The notes below the pieces were generated by a model, which was not told the DNA's origin, did not search any database, and saw nothing but the letters and a program-made list of their open reading frames with translations. A DNA stretch of 64,000 nucleotides from Mycolicibacterium celeriflavum (GTDB taxonomy: Bacteria; Actinomycetota; Actinomycetes; Mycobacteriales; Mycobacteriaceae): assembly GCF_010731795.1 (NCBI RefSeq), contig NZ_AP022591.1:2914001-2978000 (forward strand), in the 5' to 3' direction. Below are positions 18,294 through 26,937 of this stretch, one piece after another. Both the position numbers and the translations under genes were made by a program. Each line of letters starts with the position of its first letter. The stretch's first letter is position 1.

Positions 18294-19520
18294 ATGGCGA
18301 GAATCCTGGCGTACACCTCCCCCGCTTTGGGACACATGCTGCCGATCAGCGCTTTGCTGTCGGAGTTGTCACGCCGCGGCCACACCATCCACCTTCGCAC
18401 TCTGTCCAGCGCGGTCGACATGGCAACACGCCTGGGTTTCGATGCCGCCGCGATCAACCCACACATCGAGTGCATCCCCCTCGGCGACGGGAATACGACC
18501 GATGCTCGTCGCGCCTTGCAGATCGGCGTCGCGGCCTTGGGCCGACGCGCCACACATGAAGTCACCGACCTCGCCGCAGCAATTGCCGATCTCGCGCCGG
18601 ATGCGCTGCTGATCGACGTGAACTGCTGGGGAGCGCGGTCGGTAGCCGAGGCCGGTGATATTCCGTGGGCCTGCTTCTCGCCGTATACGCCTCCGATGCG
18701 GTCGCCCGGAGTGCCGCCGTTCGGGTTGGGCCTCAAACCGATGCAAGGAGCGCTCGGCCGAGCCCGCGATGCGTTGGTACAAGCCGTCGTCGGCCGATCG
18801 ATCGAACGGACAATGCTGCCGTCGGTCAACACCATCCGCGCGAACGTCGGCCTGCCGGCGGTGGCCACGGCCGACGAGTACCTTCGTCGGGCGCCGCTGA
18901 TGCTGGTGGCCACCGGTAAGCCGTTCCAGTACGAGCAGACCGATTGGGGCGATGCCGTCCACATGATCGGACCCTGCACCCTGGATCCCGGCTGCGGTAC
19001 CGCTTCTGACTGGCTGGCCGACATCGACCGGCCGCTCGTTCTGGTGACGACGTCTTCCGAGCCGCAGGCCGACGCCGAACTCGTCTCGATGTCGTTGGCC
19101 GCGTTGGCCGATGAACCGGTGCACGTGATCGCCACCGTCCCAGCCGGCCCGTTGGAAGGCTTGACGACATCGCCCAACGCGACGGTGTGCGGAATGGTGC
19201 CCCACGAAGCCGTGCTGGCCCGTTCGGTGTGCGCAATCACCCACGGCGGGATGGGCGCGACGCAGAAGGCGCTTCTGCACGGCGTACCCGTCTGCGTCGT
19301 GCCATTCGGGCGAGACCAGTTCGAGGTTGCGAGACGCGTCGAGGTGGCCCGGTGCGGCACCCGGCTGCCCGCGAAGAAGCTGTCGGCACCGCGGCTGCGG
19401 ACGAAAGTGCTGCAGGCGCAAACCATGACGGACGGCGCCAAACGCGTCGCGGCGGGATTCGAGGCGACCGGCGGAACCTCCCGAGGCGCCGATCTGTTCG
19501 AAGAGCGGATACTCCCCTAG
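18294..19520 (+). CDS. UGT/MGT-family glycosyltransferase
   Basis: 408 residues, GT-B fold of family GT1. The N-terminal domain begins ARILAYTSPALGHMLP, where the His in the GHMLP loop is the usual catalytic-base position. The C-terminal donor-binding domain carries the HGGMGATQKALLHGVP motif, followed by VPFGRDQFEVARR. Members transfer a sugar from a nucleotide sugar to a small hydrophobic acceptor such as a macrolide, lipid or glycopeptide. Donor and acceptor are not predictable here. It is encoded 3 bases after the cyclase/ATPase protein, which may control it. It converges with iniC, 17 bases away. Confidence 0.85.
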   Translation: MARILAYTSPALGHMLPISALLSELSRRGHTIHLRTLSSAVDMATRLGFDAAAINPHIECIPLGDGNTTDARRALQIGVAALGRRATHEVTDLAAAIADLAPDALLIDVNCWGARSVAEAGDIPWACFSPYTPPMRSPGVPPFGLGLKPMQGALGRARDALVQAVVGRSIERTMLPSVNTIRANVGLPAVATADEYLRRAPLMLVATGKPFQYEQTDWGDAVHMIGPCTLDPGCGTASDWLADIDRPLVLVTTSSEPQADAELVSMSLAALADEPVHVIATVPAGPLEGLTTSPNATVCGMVPHEAVLARSVCAITHGGMGATQKALLHGVPVCVVPFGRDQFEVARRVEVARCGTRLPAKKLSAPRLRTKVLQAQTMTDGAKRVAAGFEATGGTSRGADLFEERILP

Positions 19521-19537
19521 CGAGCGTCGACTGCGAC

Positions 19538-21034
19538 TCAGGCGCGCCCGCGGGCCGCATAGGCGGCGACGAGCGCTTCGGCGCTGCGCACCGCCGCCCG
19601 GCACGCGCGGGTGGTGAACGGGTCGTTCAACGGGTGCTCGGCCCGCCTGCGCCAGCGCTGGGCCGCCGCGAAGGCCGCGCGCGGCCCATCGTACGGATTG
19701 TCCGGTTGCAGGCCCAGCCTGCTGGCCGCGTCGGTACCGGACCCGCCGATGATCCGGCGCAGCGACGCCATCTCATCGTCGTTCAAAGTCGTTGGTCGAG
19801 AACGTAACTGGCTAAGCAGTCGCAGCTCTTCGAAAGCGTGCGTGTCGGCCAGCAGCGGATCGATATCGGCGAGGATGTACGGCGTCGCGTAGATCGGGTA
19901 GTGCTGCACGAACTGCCGCAGCGACAGCAATGCCGTGTGCGCCTTGAGCAGATCGGACCGCTGCGCGAACTGCTGGTCGATGACCTCTCGCAACGCCACC
20001 AGCCCGCTGCGCTCCAACAACTCGTCGGCCAGCGCCACCGAATCGCTGACACCGGCGCGCAACACCGCGATCGAGATCCGGATCCCGAACATGCCGAACC
20101 GGTCCAGCAGCGCCGCCCGCGTCGCCGCGTCCACGGGCAGCGAGCTGTCCTCGCGGACGAAGCGGTCCACCGACAGCATCGCCTTGGTCAGTTCGGCGGC
20201 GTCCACCCCGGCGAGTTTCTCCAGCGCGACGAACTCGCTCTGCCGCAGAGTCCGTGCCGTCAACGCCAGCAGGCCCGACACCGGGACCACCGCCTGACAC
20301 GTTCCGGTCCGCTCCATCTCGACGGTGAATCGCGTCGCGACATCCTTGGCAGACAGCATCGCGTCGATCCGGCCGGCTCCGATCTCGTCGGCGCGGGACG
20401 CGACCCCGATCACGCCGAGCGCCCCGGCCGAGCCGCCGACCAGTTCGCCGATCTGTTTGAGCAGCGCGATGTCGGCGGCGTTGAGCGTGCGCAACAGGAA
20501 GACCACCGCGTCGACCCGTGGCACCCCGTCGTCGGGCACAAGCAGTCGCAGCGTGCGCTCGGAGACGTCACGGGACAACGACGAGGTGCCCGGGGTGTCG
20601 ATGATCGTGGTGTCGATCAACTCGGCGGCCGGCCACTCGACGTCGAGATCGATGATGTCCTCGGGGTCGAGGCTGGCGAAGTCGAAGGTCAGTCCGCCCT
20701 CGTTCGGGTCCCGGCCGATCGGCACGTTGGACCGCCTGCCGCCACGGTGATTGGCGGTCACCTTTGGTGTGGGTCCGTGCCGGAACCATGTCACGATCCG
20801 GGTTGCCTCGGTGGCGTCTGTGGGCGCAATGTCTTCGCCCACAAGGGCATTCACCAACGTCGACTTGCCGGCCTTGAGCGTGCCCGCCAGCGCGATGCGG
20901 ATCGGCTGGTTGAGCCGACCGCCGATGCGCTCCAACTCGTTGTGCACGTCAGGACGTTGGCGGTAAGCGGGGTCGGCCCGGTAGGCCTGCATGGTCCCGG
21001 CGAGGATCGCGCGCACCTGATCGCTAGTGCTCAT
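19538..21034 (-). CDS. iniC: IniC, dynamin-like GTPase
   Basis: 498 residues. The P-loop GTLKAGKS is at 51-58, the switch and G3 region is IIDTPGTSSLS (about 147-157) and G4-like residues lie near VASRADE. A helical region rich in Leu and Arg follows. IniC is a bacterial dynamin-like protein, induced in M. tuberculosis by isoniazid, ethambutol and other cell-wall inhibitors; it is thought to act with IniA on membranes. It is the third gene of iniB-iniA-iniC, 65 bases after iniA. Length matches the known protein (about 490). Confidence 0.93.
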   Translation of the reverse strand: MSTSDQVRAILAGTMQAYRADPAYRQRPDVHNELERIGGRLNQPIRIALAGTLKAGKSTLVNALVGEDIAPTDATEATRIVTWFRHGPTPKVTANHRGGRRSNVPIGRDPNEGGLTFDFASLDPEDIIDLDVEWPAAELIDTTIIDTPGTSSLSRDVSERTLRLLVPDDGVPRVDAVVFLLRTLNAADIALLKQIGELVGGSAGALGVIGVASRADEIGAGRIDAMLSAKDVATRFTVEMERTGTCQAVVPVSGLLALTARTLRQSEFVALEKLAGVDAAELTKAMLSVDRFVREDSSLPVDAATRAALLDRFGMFGIRISIAVLRAGVSDSVALADELLERSGLVALREVIDQQFAQRSDLLKAHTALLSLRQFVQHYPIYATPYILADIDPLLADTHAFEELRLLSQLRSRPTTLNDDEMASLRRIIGGSGTDAASRLGLQPDNPYDGPRAAFAAAQRWRRRAEHPLNDPFTTRACRAAVRSAEALVAAYAARGRA

Positions 21035-21099
21035 CTCGCGCTACCTCGGCGTCCTCCCGCTCGGCGATGGCCAAGGCTCCAGCTTAGATACCGGCGCGG

Positions 21100-22962
21100 T
21101 TAGGTGGTTGCCACGGGTTGGGGCTCGGATTGGGCGGGCAGCAGCTTGACCGCGTGCTCGGTGACCTGGTTGAGGATGTTGAGTTGGCGCTCGAGTTCTT
21201 TGATCCGGCCGTTACGTTCGGCCTGCTCGACCTGCGCTGCCGCCAACGTCGCCTGCAGCGATTCGTTGAGCGATCTGGTCGTCTGGTTCGCGATGCCGCG
21301 ATAGTGATCGCGCAACTGCCGCTGGATGGCCTTGAGCCGGTCCCGCGATTCCTTGCTGACCGCGAACTGCGTGTCGTCGATGAACCGTCGGGTGTTGGTC
21401 TTGGCCTCGTTGCGCACCCGCAGCATCCGGTTCTCGACGTTCTCCTTGTACGCCGTGCGTCCCATCAGCAGACCCGCGCCGAGCGAGATCGGGTTGAACA
21501 TGCCCAATCCCGCGAACGACGTCATCATGCCGAACATCAGCACACCACCGTACGAACCCTGCATGCCCATGGTCAGCTTGCGGCCCTTGGTCAACTGCTT
21601 GGCCTCCAACCGGCCCAGCGACTTCATCTCCCCGAGGCTGGCGCCCATCCGGCTGGGGTCGAGCTCCGGCATGTTCACCGCATCGAGCCCCGCTTCGACG
21701 AACGTGCGGGCGACCTCGGCGGCCAGCACCTCGGCGCGCTGATAGGCCCAGACGAAGTTGTCGCCCACCGCGGTGGCGACCGCGTTCTCGAGTTCCGCAC
21801 CGATCTCGGCCCAGTGCTGGGTCGGGTCGCACGAGTCGATGACCTTCTCGATGTGCTGGCTGATGACCCGGAACCGACCGCGCAGGTCATGGTCGACATC
21901 GGCGGTCAGGTCTGCGATTCCGTCGTTGAGCACCTGCTGCCACAGCGCCGTCTGCTGCAGCGCGTCCTGGGCCTCCTGCTTGCGCCGCTCGAGGTCCTCC
22001 TTGAGCCGGTCGCGGGTGCCCGGGTCGTTCAGCGCCGACAGCTCGGCCTTCACCTTCAGAGTCAGATGCTCGGCCGCGGAATGGATTTCGCTGACGACGT
22101 GATCGCGGATGCGGTCGTTCTGCCGCGACAGCACCTGCTCGCTGAGGAACTTCACGATGGCCGGGAAGTTCGACTCCTCGTTGAGCTCCTTGTCGTTGAG
22201 CTGGATCGCATGGGCGCGCAGCAGCGACGACGCCGGGATCATCGGGACGGACAGGCCGGCGCGCTGCAGGTGGGCGTTGTTGGCCTGCACGATCTGGCGC
22301 CAGTGCGGGTAGAGGTCGGTCTTGGTGGCGACAATTGCTGCGAGAGGGCAGATTTCGAACGCCTGGCGCATGAACGTCATCTCGGGTTCGGTGAACTCTT
22401 GGCTGGTGTCGCTGCACATCAGCAGCGCGTCGGCGTCGGGCAGCAGACCCAGCGTCGCCGACAGGTGCGGCTGGCCGTGCCCACCCACACCCGGGGTGTC
22501 CACGAACGCCAAGCCGTTCTTGAGCAGGGGGCTGGCCGCGGTGACCTCGACGCGGATCACCTCACGGCCGCCGGCTTGCGGCGCCCGCCGCAGATCGTTC
22601 TTGATGTCGGCCATCGGGATATCGATGGCTTCGGGTTCCTCGCCTTCGCCGCGCGCGACGATCAGCTTCGCGGCTGCGGTCTCGCCGTAGGTCACCACCG
22701 TCGCCAGCACCGTGCTCTCGTCGTCGCCCACCCGCGAGACGGGGACGTTCAGCAGCGAGTTCAGCAGCTGGCTCTTCCCCTGCTTGAGCTGACCGGCGAT
22801 CACCACCCGAATCTGCGGGTCGGTGATGCGAACCTTGGCCTTGGCCAACCGCTCGACCAGGTCGCCTCGATCGTTGGCATCGGCGATCTTGCTGGTGTGG
22901 TCGATCAATTCGACGATGACCTTCACCTGTTTGGCCTTGGGTGCGTCGCTGGGTTGCGTCAT
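21100..22962 (-). CDS. iniA: IniA, membrane-acting dynamin-like GTPase
   Basis: 620 residues. The P-loop GQLKQGKS is at 57-64, G3 VDTPGVGG at about 154-161 and G4 TKTD at 213-216. A long helical region follows, with a hydrophobic Gly/Met-rich stretch (about 490-525, GVLMFGMMTSFAGLG) that probably inserts in the membrane, and a C-terminal coiled coil (about 545-605). IniA is a structurally characterised bacterial dynamin-like protein that promotes membrane fission and contributes to drug tolerance. It lies 106 bases after iniB. A perfect 16-bp hairpin sits in that gap, so its dose relative to iniB may be tuned. Confidence 0.95.
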   Translation of the reverse strand: MTQPSDAPKAKQVKVIVELIDHTSKIADANDRGDLVERLAKAKVRITDPQIRVVIAGQLKQGKSQLLNSLLNVPVSRVGDDESTVLATVVTYGETAAAKLIVARGEGEEPEAIDIPMADIKNDLRRAPQAGGREVIRVEVTAASPLLKNGLAFVDTPGVGGHGQPHLSATLGLLPDADALLMCSDTSQEFTEPEMTFMRQAFEICPLAAIVATKTDLYPHWRQIVQANNAHLQRAGLSVPMIPASSLLRAHAIQLNDKELNEESNFPAIVKFLSEQVLSRQNDRIRDHVVSEIHSAAEHLTLKVKAELSALNDPGTRDRLKEDLERRKQEAQDALQQTALWQQVLNDGIADLTADVDHDLRGRFRVISQHIEKVIDSCDPTQHWAEIGAELENAVATAVGDNFVWAYQRAEVLAAEVARTFVEAGLDAVNMPELDPSRMGASLGEMKSLGRLEAKQLTKGRKLTMGMQGSYGGVLMFGMMTSFAGLGMFNPISLGAGLLMGRTAYKENVENRMLRVRNEAKTNTRRFIDDTQFAVSKESRDRLKAIQRQLRDHYRGIANQTTRSLNESLQATLAAAQVEQAERNGRIKELERQLNILNQVTEHAVKLLPAQSEPQPVATT

Positions 22963-23014
22963 GAAGTCCTCGTGTCGGAGACCGGATGGGCCGGTCAGTC
23001 AACGGTAGACGTGC

Positions 23015-23051
23015 CAACTGGCGGGGATCATGGTTTGATCCCCGCCAGTTG
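23015..23051. promoter_or_regulatory. Perfect 16-bp hairpin between iniB and iniA
   Basis: The arms are CAACTGGCGGGGATCA (23015-23030) and its exact reverse complement (23036-23051), with a 5-base loop, 17 bases after the iniB stop. No T-tract follows on the minus strand, so it is more likely an attenuator, RNA-stability or processing element than a classical terminator. Confidence 0.75.
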
Positions 23052-23068
23052 CGCTGTGTGGTTGTGGG

Positions 23069-24064
23069 TCAGAACAGGCCGGCGTCGACGGTGGTGTCGA
23101 CATCGACATCGGTGTTGACCTGACCGGAGTTGTCGACCGAGTTGTCCTGCCCGGAGTTGTCGACGGAATTGTCCACCGAGTTGTCCACCGAGTTGTCCTC
23201 CACACTCGAGCCCCCGGAGATGCCGCCGGACACCCCGCCGTCGATGTCTCCGACGGTGGTCTGGTTGCCATCGACGTTGGTGGTGCTCGTGTCGCTGTCG
23301 TTGATCACGATGCCGCCACCGGCACCACCGGCACCGCCCGCGGCGTTGCCGCCGTCGTTGCCGACCCCGATCAGCCCGCCGCCACCATCGCCACCGACCG
23401 CGCCGCCACCGGCACCGCCGCTCATGTCGACGTCATTGATCACCGGGCCCTCGTTGTCGGAGATGATGTCCCCGCCGGCGCTTTGATCGCCGCTGTCGTC
23501 GATCTCGTTGTCCTCGCCGATGTTGACGTTGGAATCCTCGATGTCACCGGTGTTGACGTTCTCGTTGTCATCACCGACCACGTTGCCGTCACCCTCGACG
23601 TTGGTGGCGTCGATGTCCCCGGCGGTGCCGGTGTTGACCACACCGCCGTCGGTGGCGGTGTTGGTGGTCTTGTCACCGAAGGTGATGTCACCGAACTCCA
23701 ACCCGACATTGCCGATGCCCTGCTGCTGATCCTCACCGGCATGACTGACGGTGGTGGTCTCCGGGCTCAAAAACCGGGTGTCGTTGTGGCTCAGGGTGTC
23801 GTTGTTCGACCACAGATCGGTCTGGCGCTGCGGAGCGAACGCGATCCCGTGAGTCTGGGCCACCGCCTGCTGCAAACCCAGCACCGGATCACCCCCACCA
23901 TGCACCACCGCAGCCGGCGCCACGGTGGCCGCCACGGCCTGCACCTGGGCGGCGGAGACGTTGCCGAAGCCGGCCTGCTGCAATTCGCGGTCGGGGTCGG
24001 CCACGAACGCCGCAGCGGAAACCGGATCGCGGAACAGGTTCAGAAACCAGTCGATGAGGTTCAT
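23069..24064 (-). CDS. iniB: IniB, Gly/Asn/Asp-rich cell-wall-stress protein
   Basis: 331 residues. An N-terminal IniB domain (about 1-72, MNLIDWFLNLFRDPVSAAAF then DPDRELQQAGF) is followed by a low-complexity acidic region rich in Gly, Asn, Asp, Val and Thr with VDNS and DNSVDNSG repeats. No signal peptide or membrane helix is evident. The first gene of the drug-inducible iniBAC operon; its molecular role is unknown. GAAAGGA lies 8 bases before the ATG. A regulatory region with three TTAGGGGA-type repeats lies 151-177 bases upstream. The N-terminal domain is shared with the next gene upstream. Confidence 0.93.
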   Translation of the reverse strand: MNLIDWFLNLFRDPVSAAAFVADPDRELQQAGFGNVSAAQVQAVAATVAPAAVVHGGGDPVLGLQQAVAQTHGIAFAPQRQTDLWSNNDTLSHNDTRFLSPETTTVSHAGEDQQQGIGNVGLEFGDITFGDKTTNTATDGGVVNTGTAGDIDATNVEGDGNVVGDDNENVNTGDIEDSNVNIGEDNEIDDSGDQSAGGDIISDNEGPVINDVDMSGGAGGGAVGGDGGGGLIGVGNDGGNAAGGAGGAGGGIVINDSDTSTTNVDGNQTTVGDIDGGVSGGISGGSSVEDNSVDNSVDNSVDNSGQDNSVDNSGQVNTDVDVDTTVDAGLF

Positions 24065-24352
24065 TGTCGGGTCCTTTCGAGTGTTCGGTTCTTGGTCTTG
24101 TCACCGGGCTGTCCGGCGAACTGAAGACCACGTTATGGGCACCGCGACTGCGCAGAAACGGGGTCGCAACCCCTCCCTGCGGACGACCGTCCCGGGATTG
24201 CGATGGGGGCTGCGTTAGGGGATTAGGGGGTGACCAGGGGACAGCGGAGACGGATGCCATCCGGTTGTGCGGTTTCCGACGCGACACGCCGAGGCAGGCG
24301 TAGCAGGACGCACAATCGAGGCAGGCACGCGGCGCTTCCACCCCAGCCAATC
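24065..24352. other. iniB promoter region
   Basis: This gap of about 290 bases, between iniB and the terminator of the IniB-like gene, holds no credible gene. On the minus strand an ATAACG hexamer (24137-24132) with TTTCTG 16 bases before it could be the iniB promoter core. The repeat array at 24215-24241 lies about 80-105 bases upstream of that. The remainder shows nothing I recognise. Confidence 0.5.
24215..24241. promoter_or_regulatory. TTAGGGGA-type repeat array upstream of iniB
   Basis: Plus-strand copies are TTAGGGGA (24215-24222), TTAGGGGG (24223-24230) and the degenerate CCAGGGGA (24234-24241). Read in the direction of iniB transcription each is TCCCCTAA-like, with the best copy nearest the gene. 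Arrays of the same motif in the same relative orientation occur before the IniB-like gene and the Hsp70-like gene at 29589. MalT-class regulators bind direct repeats, so the adjacent IniR-type regulator is a good candidate binder (inference). Confidence 0.6.
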
Positions 24353-24385
24353 GCAAAAATGCGCGGCCCCGGAACGGGACCGCGC
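24353..24385 (-). terminator. Rho-independent terminator of the IniB-like gene
   Basis: Arms GCGCGG+CCCCG (24361-24371) and CGGGA+CCGCGC (24375-24385) form a GC-rich stem with a 3-base loop and one mismatch. On the minus strand it is followed by ATTTTTG. It lies just after the stop of the gene ending at 24404, so iniB needs its own promoter. Confidence 0.75.
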
Positions 24386-24403
24386 ACTTTCGTCGCTGAA
24401 TGG

Positions 24404-24922
24404 TCAGTCGAAGATGTCGAAACCGCCTGCATCGACATCCAGCTGCTGGACGTCGACCACCGCGTCGCTGAAGTCCTCGACCGTCGGCACATCGTCGACG
24501 TCGGTTTCCTCCATCACCGGCTGGTCGAACTGCAGCGATGTGTCGCCGGCAGCCGGGACGTCCGGGACGCCCGGATCGGCGAGGCCGGTGCCCGGATCGG
24601 CGATAACAGCGGTGTGCACGTCGTCGAACGTCTCGGCCGGCACATGGTCTCCGAACGCGTCGAAGGCGGCCGTGGCCGCGCCGCTGGCCCACACGTTGCC
24701 CGCCGCTTCGGCGACGCCGCCGTCCAGCCCGGCCGTCGGTACCGTCGTCGGAAGCGCTGACAGCGACTCGGAGACCACTGGGATCAGGGCGTTGACATCA
24801 GCACTGGTCACGTTGGTCAGATTGGCGTCGAGAATGGCTTGATCCGGATCGGCGGCGAACCGCGCGGCGGCGTCAGGATCGCGCACCACCGACATCACGA
24901 AATCGAGTAGCTCGTTGGCCAT
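24404..24922 (-). CDS. IniB-like protein (Rv0340-type)
   Basis: 172 residues. The N-terminal domain (about 1-55, LLDFVMSVVRDPDAAARFAA then DPDQAILDANL) matches the IniB N-terminal domain. The remainder is acidic and low in complexity (VDDVPTVEDF, VQQLDVDAGG). No signal peptide is seen. Its position, between iniB and the IniR-type regulator, is that of Rv0340 in M. tuberculosis. I chose ATG 24922 because a very purine-rich AGGGAGGGAGGG stretch precedes it by 7 bases. Its own terminator separates it from iniB. Function unknown, probably part of the same envelope-stress response. Confidence 0.85.
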   Translation of the reverse strand: MANELLDFVMSVVRDPDAAARFAADPDQAILDANLTNVTSADVNALIPVVSESLSALPTTVPTAGLDGGVAEAAGNVWASGAATAAFDAFGDHVPAETFDDVHTAVIADPGTGLADPGVPDVPAAGDTSLQFDQPVMEETDVDDVPTVEDFSDAVVDVQQLDVDAGGFDIFD

Positions 24923-25055
24923 GAAACACCCTCCCTCCCTCAAACAGATATACGTAGCTAGATATGCGGCTGCGCTCAACAAGGCGCTGAACCCGATGCT
25001 ATCGACGGCCACGGCGCTGGTGATCGGTGCGAAACCCACCTGTGTGGCCGGACCA

Positions 25056-25096
25056 TTAGGGGACGCACCGTTAGGGGATTTCGCCGCACTAGGGGC
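25056..25096. promoter_or_regulatory. TTAGGGGA repeat array between the divergent ini-region operons
   Basis: Copies are TTAGGGGA (25056-25063), TTAGGGGA (25071-25078) and the degenerate CTAGGGGC (25089-25096), spaced 15 and 18 bases. Relative to the IniB-like gene (minus strand) they have the same orientation and order as the arrays at iniB and at 29484. It lies in the divergent intergenic region, so it could also control the Hsp70-like operon on the plus strand. Confidence 0.65.
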
Positions 25097-25158
25097 AGCT
25101 CCCATGATCGAGGGAAATGAGCCGCTATCGTGATGGACGGCTTAATGCAGAGGTGGAG

Positions 25159-26934
25159 ATGAGCGACTCACTCGGGTTGTCGATCGGATCGACCAATTTG
25201 GTGGCGGCCCGAATCGGCCGCCCCCCGGTCATGCGCCGGTCGATCCTCACCGTGTTCGACGACCGCGCCCCGGAGGTCGGCATACCGGGCGAGAACCCGA
25301 ACCTGAACCAACCCGGCATGGTGCTGAGCGGTTTCGTCGAACGGGTCGGCGATCCGGTGCCGTTGGTCGCTGCCGACGGCTCACCGCACCGCGGCGAGCG
25401 GGTCCTGGCCGAGGCGCTTGACGCGATGGGGCGCACGGTCGGCGGCGGTGCCCCCATCGTGATCGCGGTGCCTGCGCACTGGGGGCCGGCCACTGTCGAC
25501 GCGTTGCGGGGCGCGCTGCGAGCCGCCCCCGGCCTCGCTCCCGGCGGGGCGGCGCCACCGCTGGTCGCGGACTCGGCCGCCGCGCTCGCCGCGCTGCAGG
25601 CCGCGCCGGGGCTGCCGTCGAACGGCGTCGTCGTGTTGTGCGACTTCGGGGGCAGCGGGACCAGCATCAGCCTGGCCGACGCGGGCGCCGACTTCGCTTC
25701 GATCGGCGAGACGGTCCGCTACCCCGACTTCTCCGGCGACCAGATCGACCAGGTACTGCTCAACCACGTCGTGGCCGGTATCGCGGCGGCCAACAACGCC
25801 GATCCGGCGGGCACCGCGGCGGTCAGCTCGCTGGCCCGGCTGCGCAACGAGGCCCGGCTGGCCAAGGAACGGCTGTCGGCCGAGACCGCCGCGGTCGTGC
25901 ACGCCGAACTGCCCGGCTTCAACTCCGACATCCGGGTGACCCGTACCGAGCTGGAGCGACTGATCGACGAACCGCTCGCCGGCGTACTCAACGCCGTCGA
26001 GGAAACGTTGCAGCGCAACAACATTGCATTGGCCAACGTGTCGGCGGTCGCCACCGTCGGCGGCGGGGCGAACATCCCGCTGGTCACTCAGCAGCTGTCG
26101 ACACGGCTGCGCGCACCGGTGATCACCACGCCGCAGTCCCAACTCAACGTCGCCGCGGGCGCCGCGCTGGTCGCCGACGCCGCTGACGCTGCGACCGGGA
26201 TGGCTCCTGCGGCGGATGCCCCGACCGGGATGGCGCCGGCGACCATGGCCGCCGCCGCGTGGGCCGCCGGGGCGGCGGGAGTGGCGGCCGCAGGGGCGGC
26301 CGACGACGGGCCGGCCTCGGCGACGTTCCGGGCGCTGGCCTGGTCGCAGGACGAATCGCCGGCAGGCGAGCCGGTGCCGTATGCCGGTGACGATTACACG
26401 TTCGAACCGGGCATGACCGGTGCTCGCCCGGCGATGGAATTCGCCCACGAGGAAGAGGGATACGAACCCGAACCGGCACCGCTGCCGTGGTACCGACGGC
26501 CCACGGTGCTGTTCGGCGCGGCCGCCGCGGCCGCTCTGCTGGCCGTCGGTGGCCTCGCGGTCACGCTGACGAGCACCAGCGGCGAAACCGGACCGGTTAC
26601 CGAGACCGCGACCACCGTCGAGACCGGCCCGTCGCCACAGCAGACGACTTCGGCAGCGCCACAGACGATCACGGTCACAGGATCGGACGGCCGGCCCAGC
26701 ACCACCGTGGTGCCGCCGCCTCCGCCACCGACGACCACGACCACGTCGCCGACCACCACGGCAACGACCACCACGACGACGACCACGACCACCACGACCG
26801 CGCCGACCACCACCACGACGACACGGGCCACGACGACACGGCCGACGACTACTGAGCCACCGACGACGACCGAACCACCGGTCACCACGACGGTCGAGCC
26901 GATTCCGGACGTGCCGATTCCGGACGAGCCGTAG
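25159..26934 (+). CDS. Hsp70-like membrane ATPase with Pro/Thr-rich tail, copy 1
   Basis: About 591 residues. The N-terminal actin/Hsp70-type ATPase domain (1-345) has phosphate-1 LGLSIGSTNLVAAR, phosphate-2 VVLCDFGGSGTSISLAD and adenosine motif VATVGGGANIPLVTQQL. An Ala-rich linker and the juxtamembrane PLPWYRRPT lead to one membrane helix (about 446-470), then an outer tail of Thr and Pro. There is no substrate-binding domain of the DnaK kind. It may couple ATP binding in the cytosol to an outer function. The start MSDSLGLSIG follows the related gene at 53776; ATG 25117 is an alternative. The IniR-type gene starts 3 bases after its stop. Confidence 0.82.
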   Translation: MSDSLGLSIGSTNLVAARIGRPPVMRRSILTVFDDRAPEVGIPGENPNLNQPGMVLSGFVERVGDPVPLVAADGSPHRGERVLAEALDAMGRTVGGGAPIVIAVPAHWGPATVDALRGALRAAPGLAPGGAAPPLVADSAAALAALQAAPGLPSNGVVVLCDFGGSGTSISLADAGADFASIGETVRYPDFSGDQIDQVLLNHVVAGIAAANNADPAGTAAVSSLARLRNEARLAKERLSAETAAVVHAELPGFNSDIRVTRTELERLIDEPLAGVLNAVEETLQRNNIALANVSAVATVGGGANIPLVTQQLSTRLRAPVITTPQSQLNVAAGAALVADAADAATGMAPAADAPTGMAPATMAAAAWAAGAAGVAAAGAADDGPASATFRALAWSQDESPAGEPVPYAGDDYTFEPGMTGARPAMEFAHEEEGYEPEPAPLPWYRRPTVLFGAAAAAALLAVGGLAVTLTSTSGETGPVTETATTVETGPSPQQTTSAAPQTITVTGSDGRPSTTVVPPPPPPTTTTTSPTTTATTTTTTTTTTTTAPTTTTTTRATTTRPTTTEPPTTTEPPVTTTVEPIPDVPIPDEP

Positions 26935-26937
26935 ACC

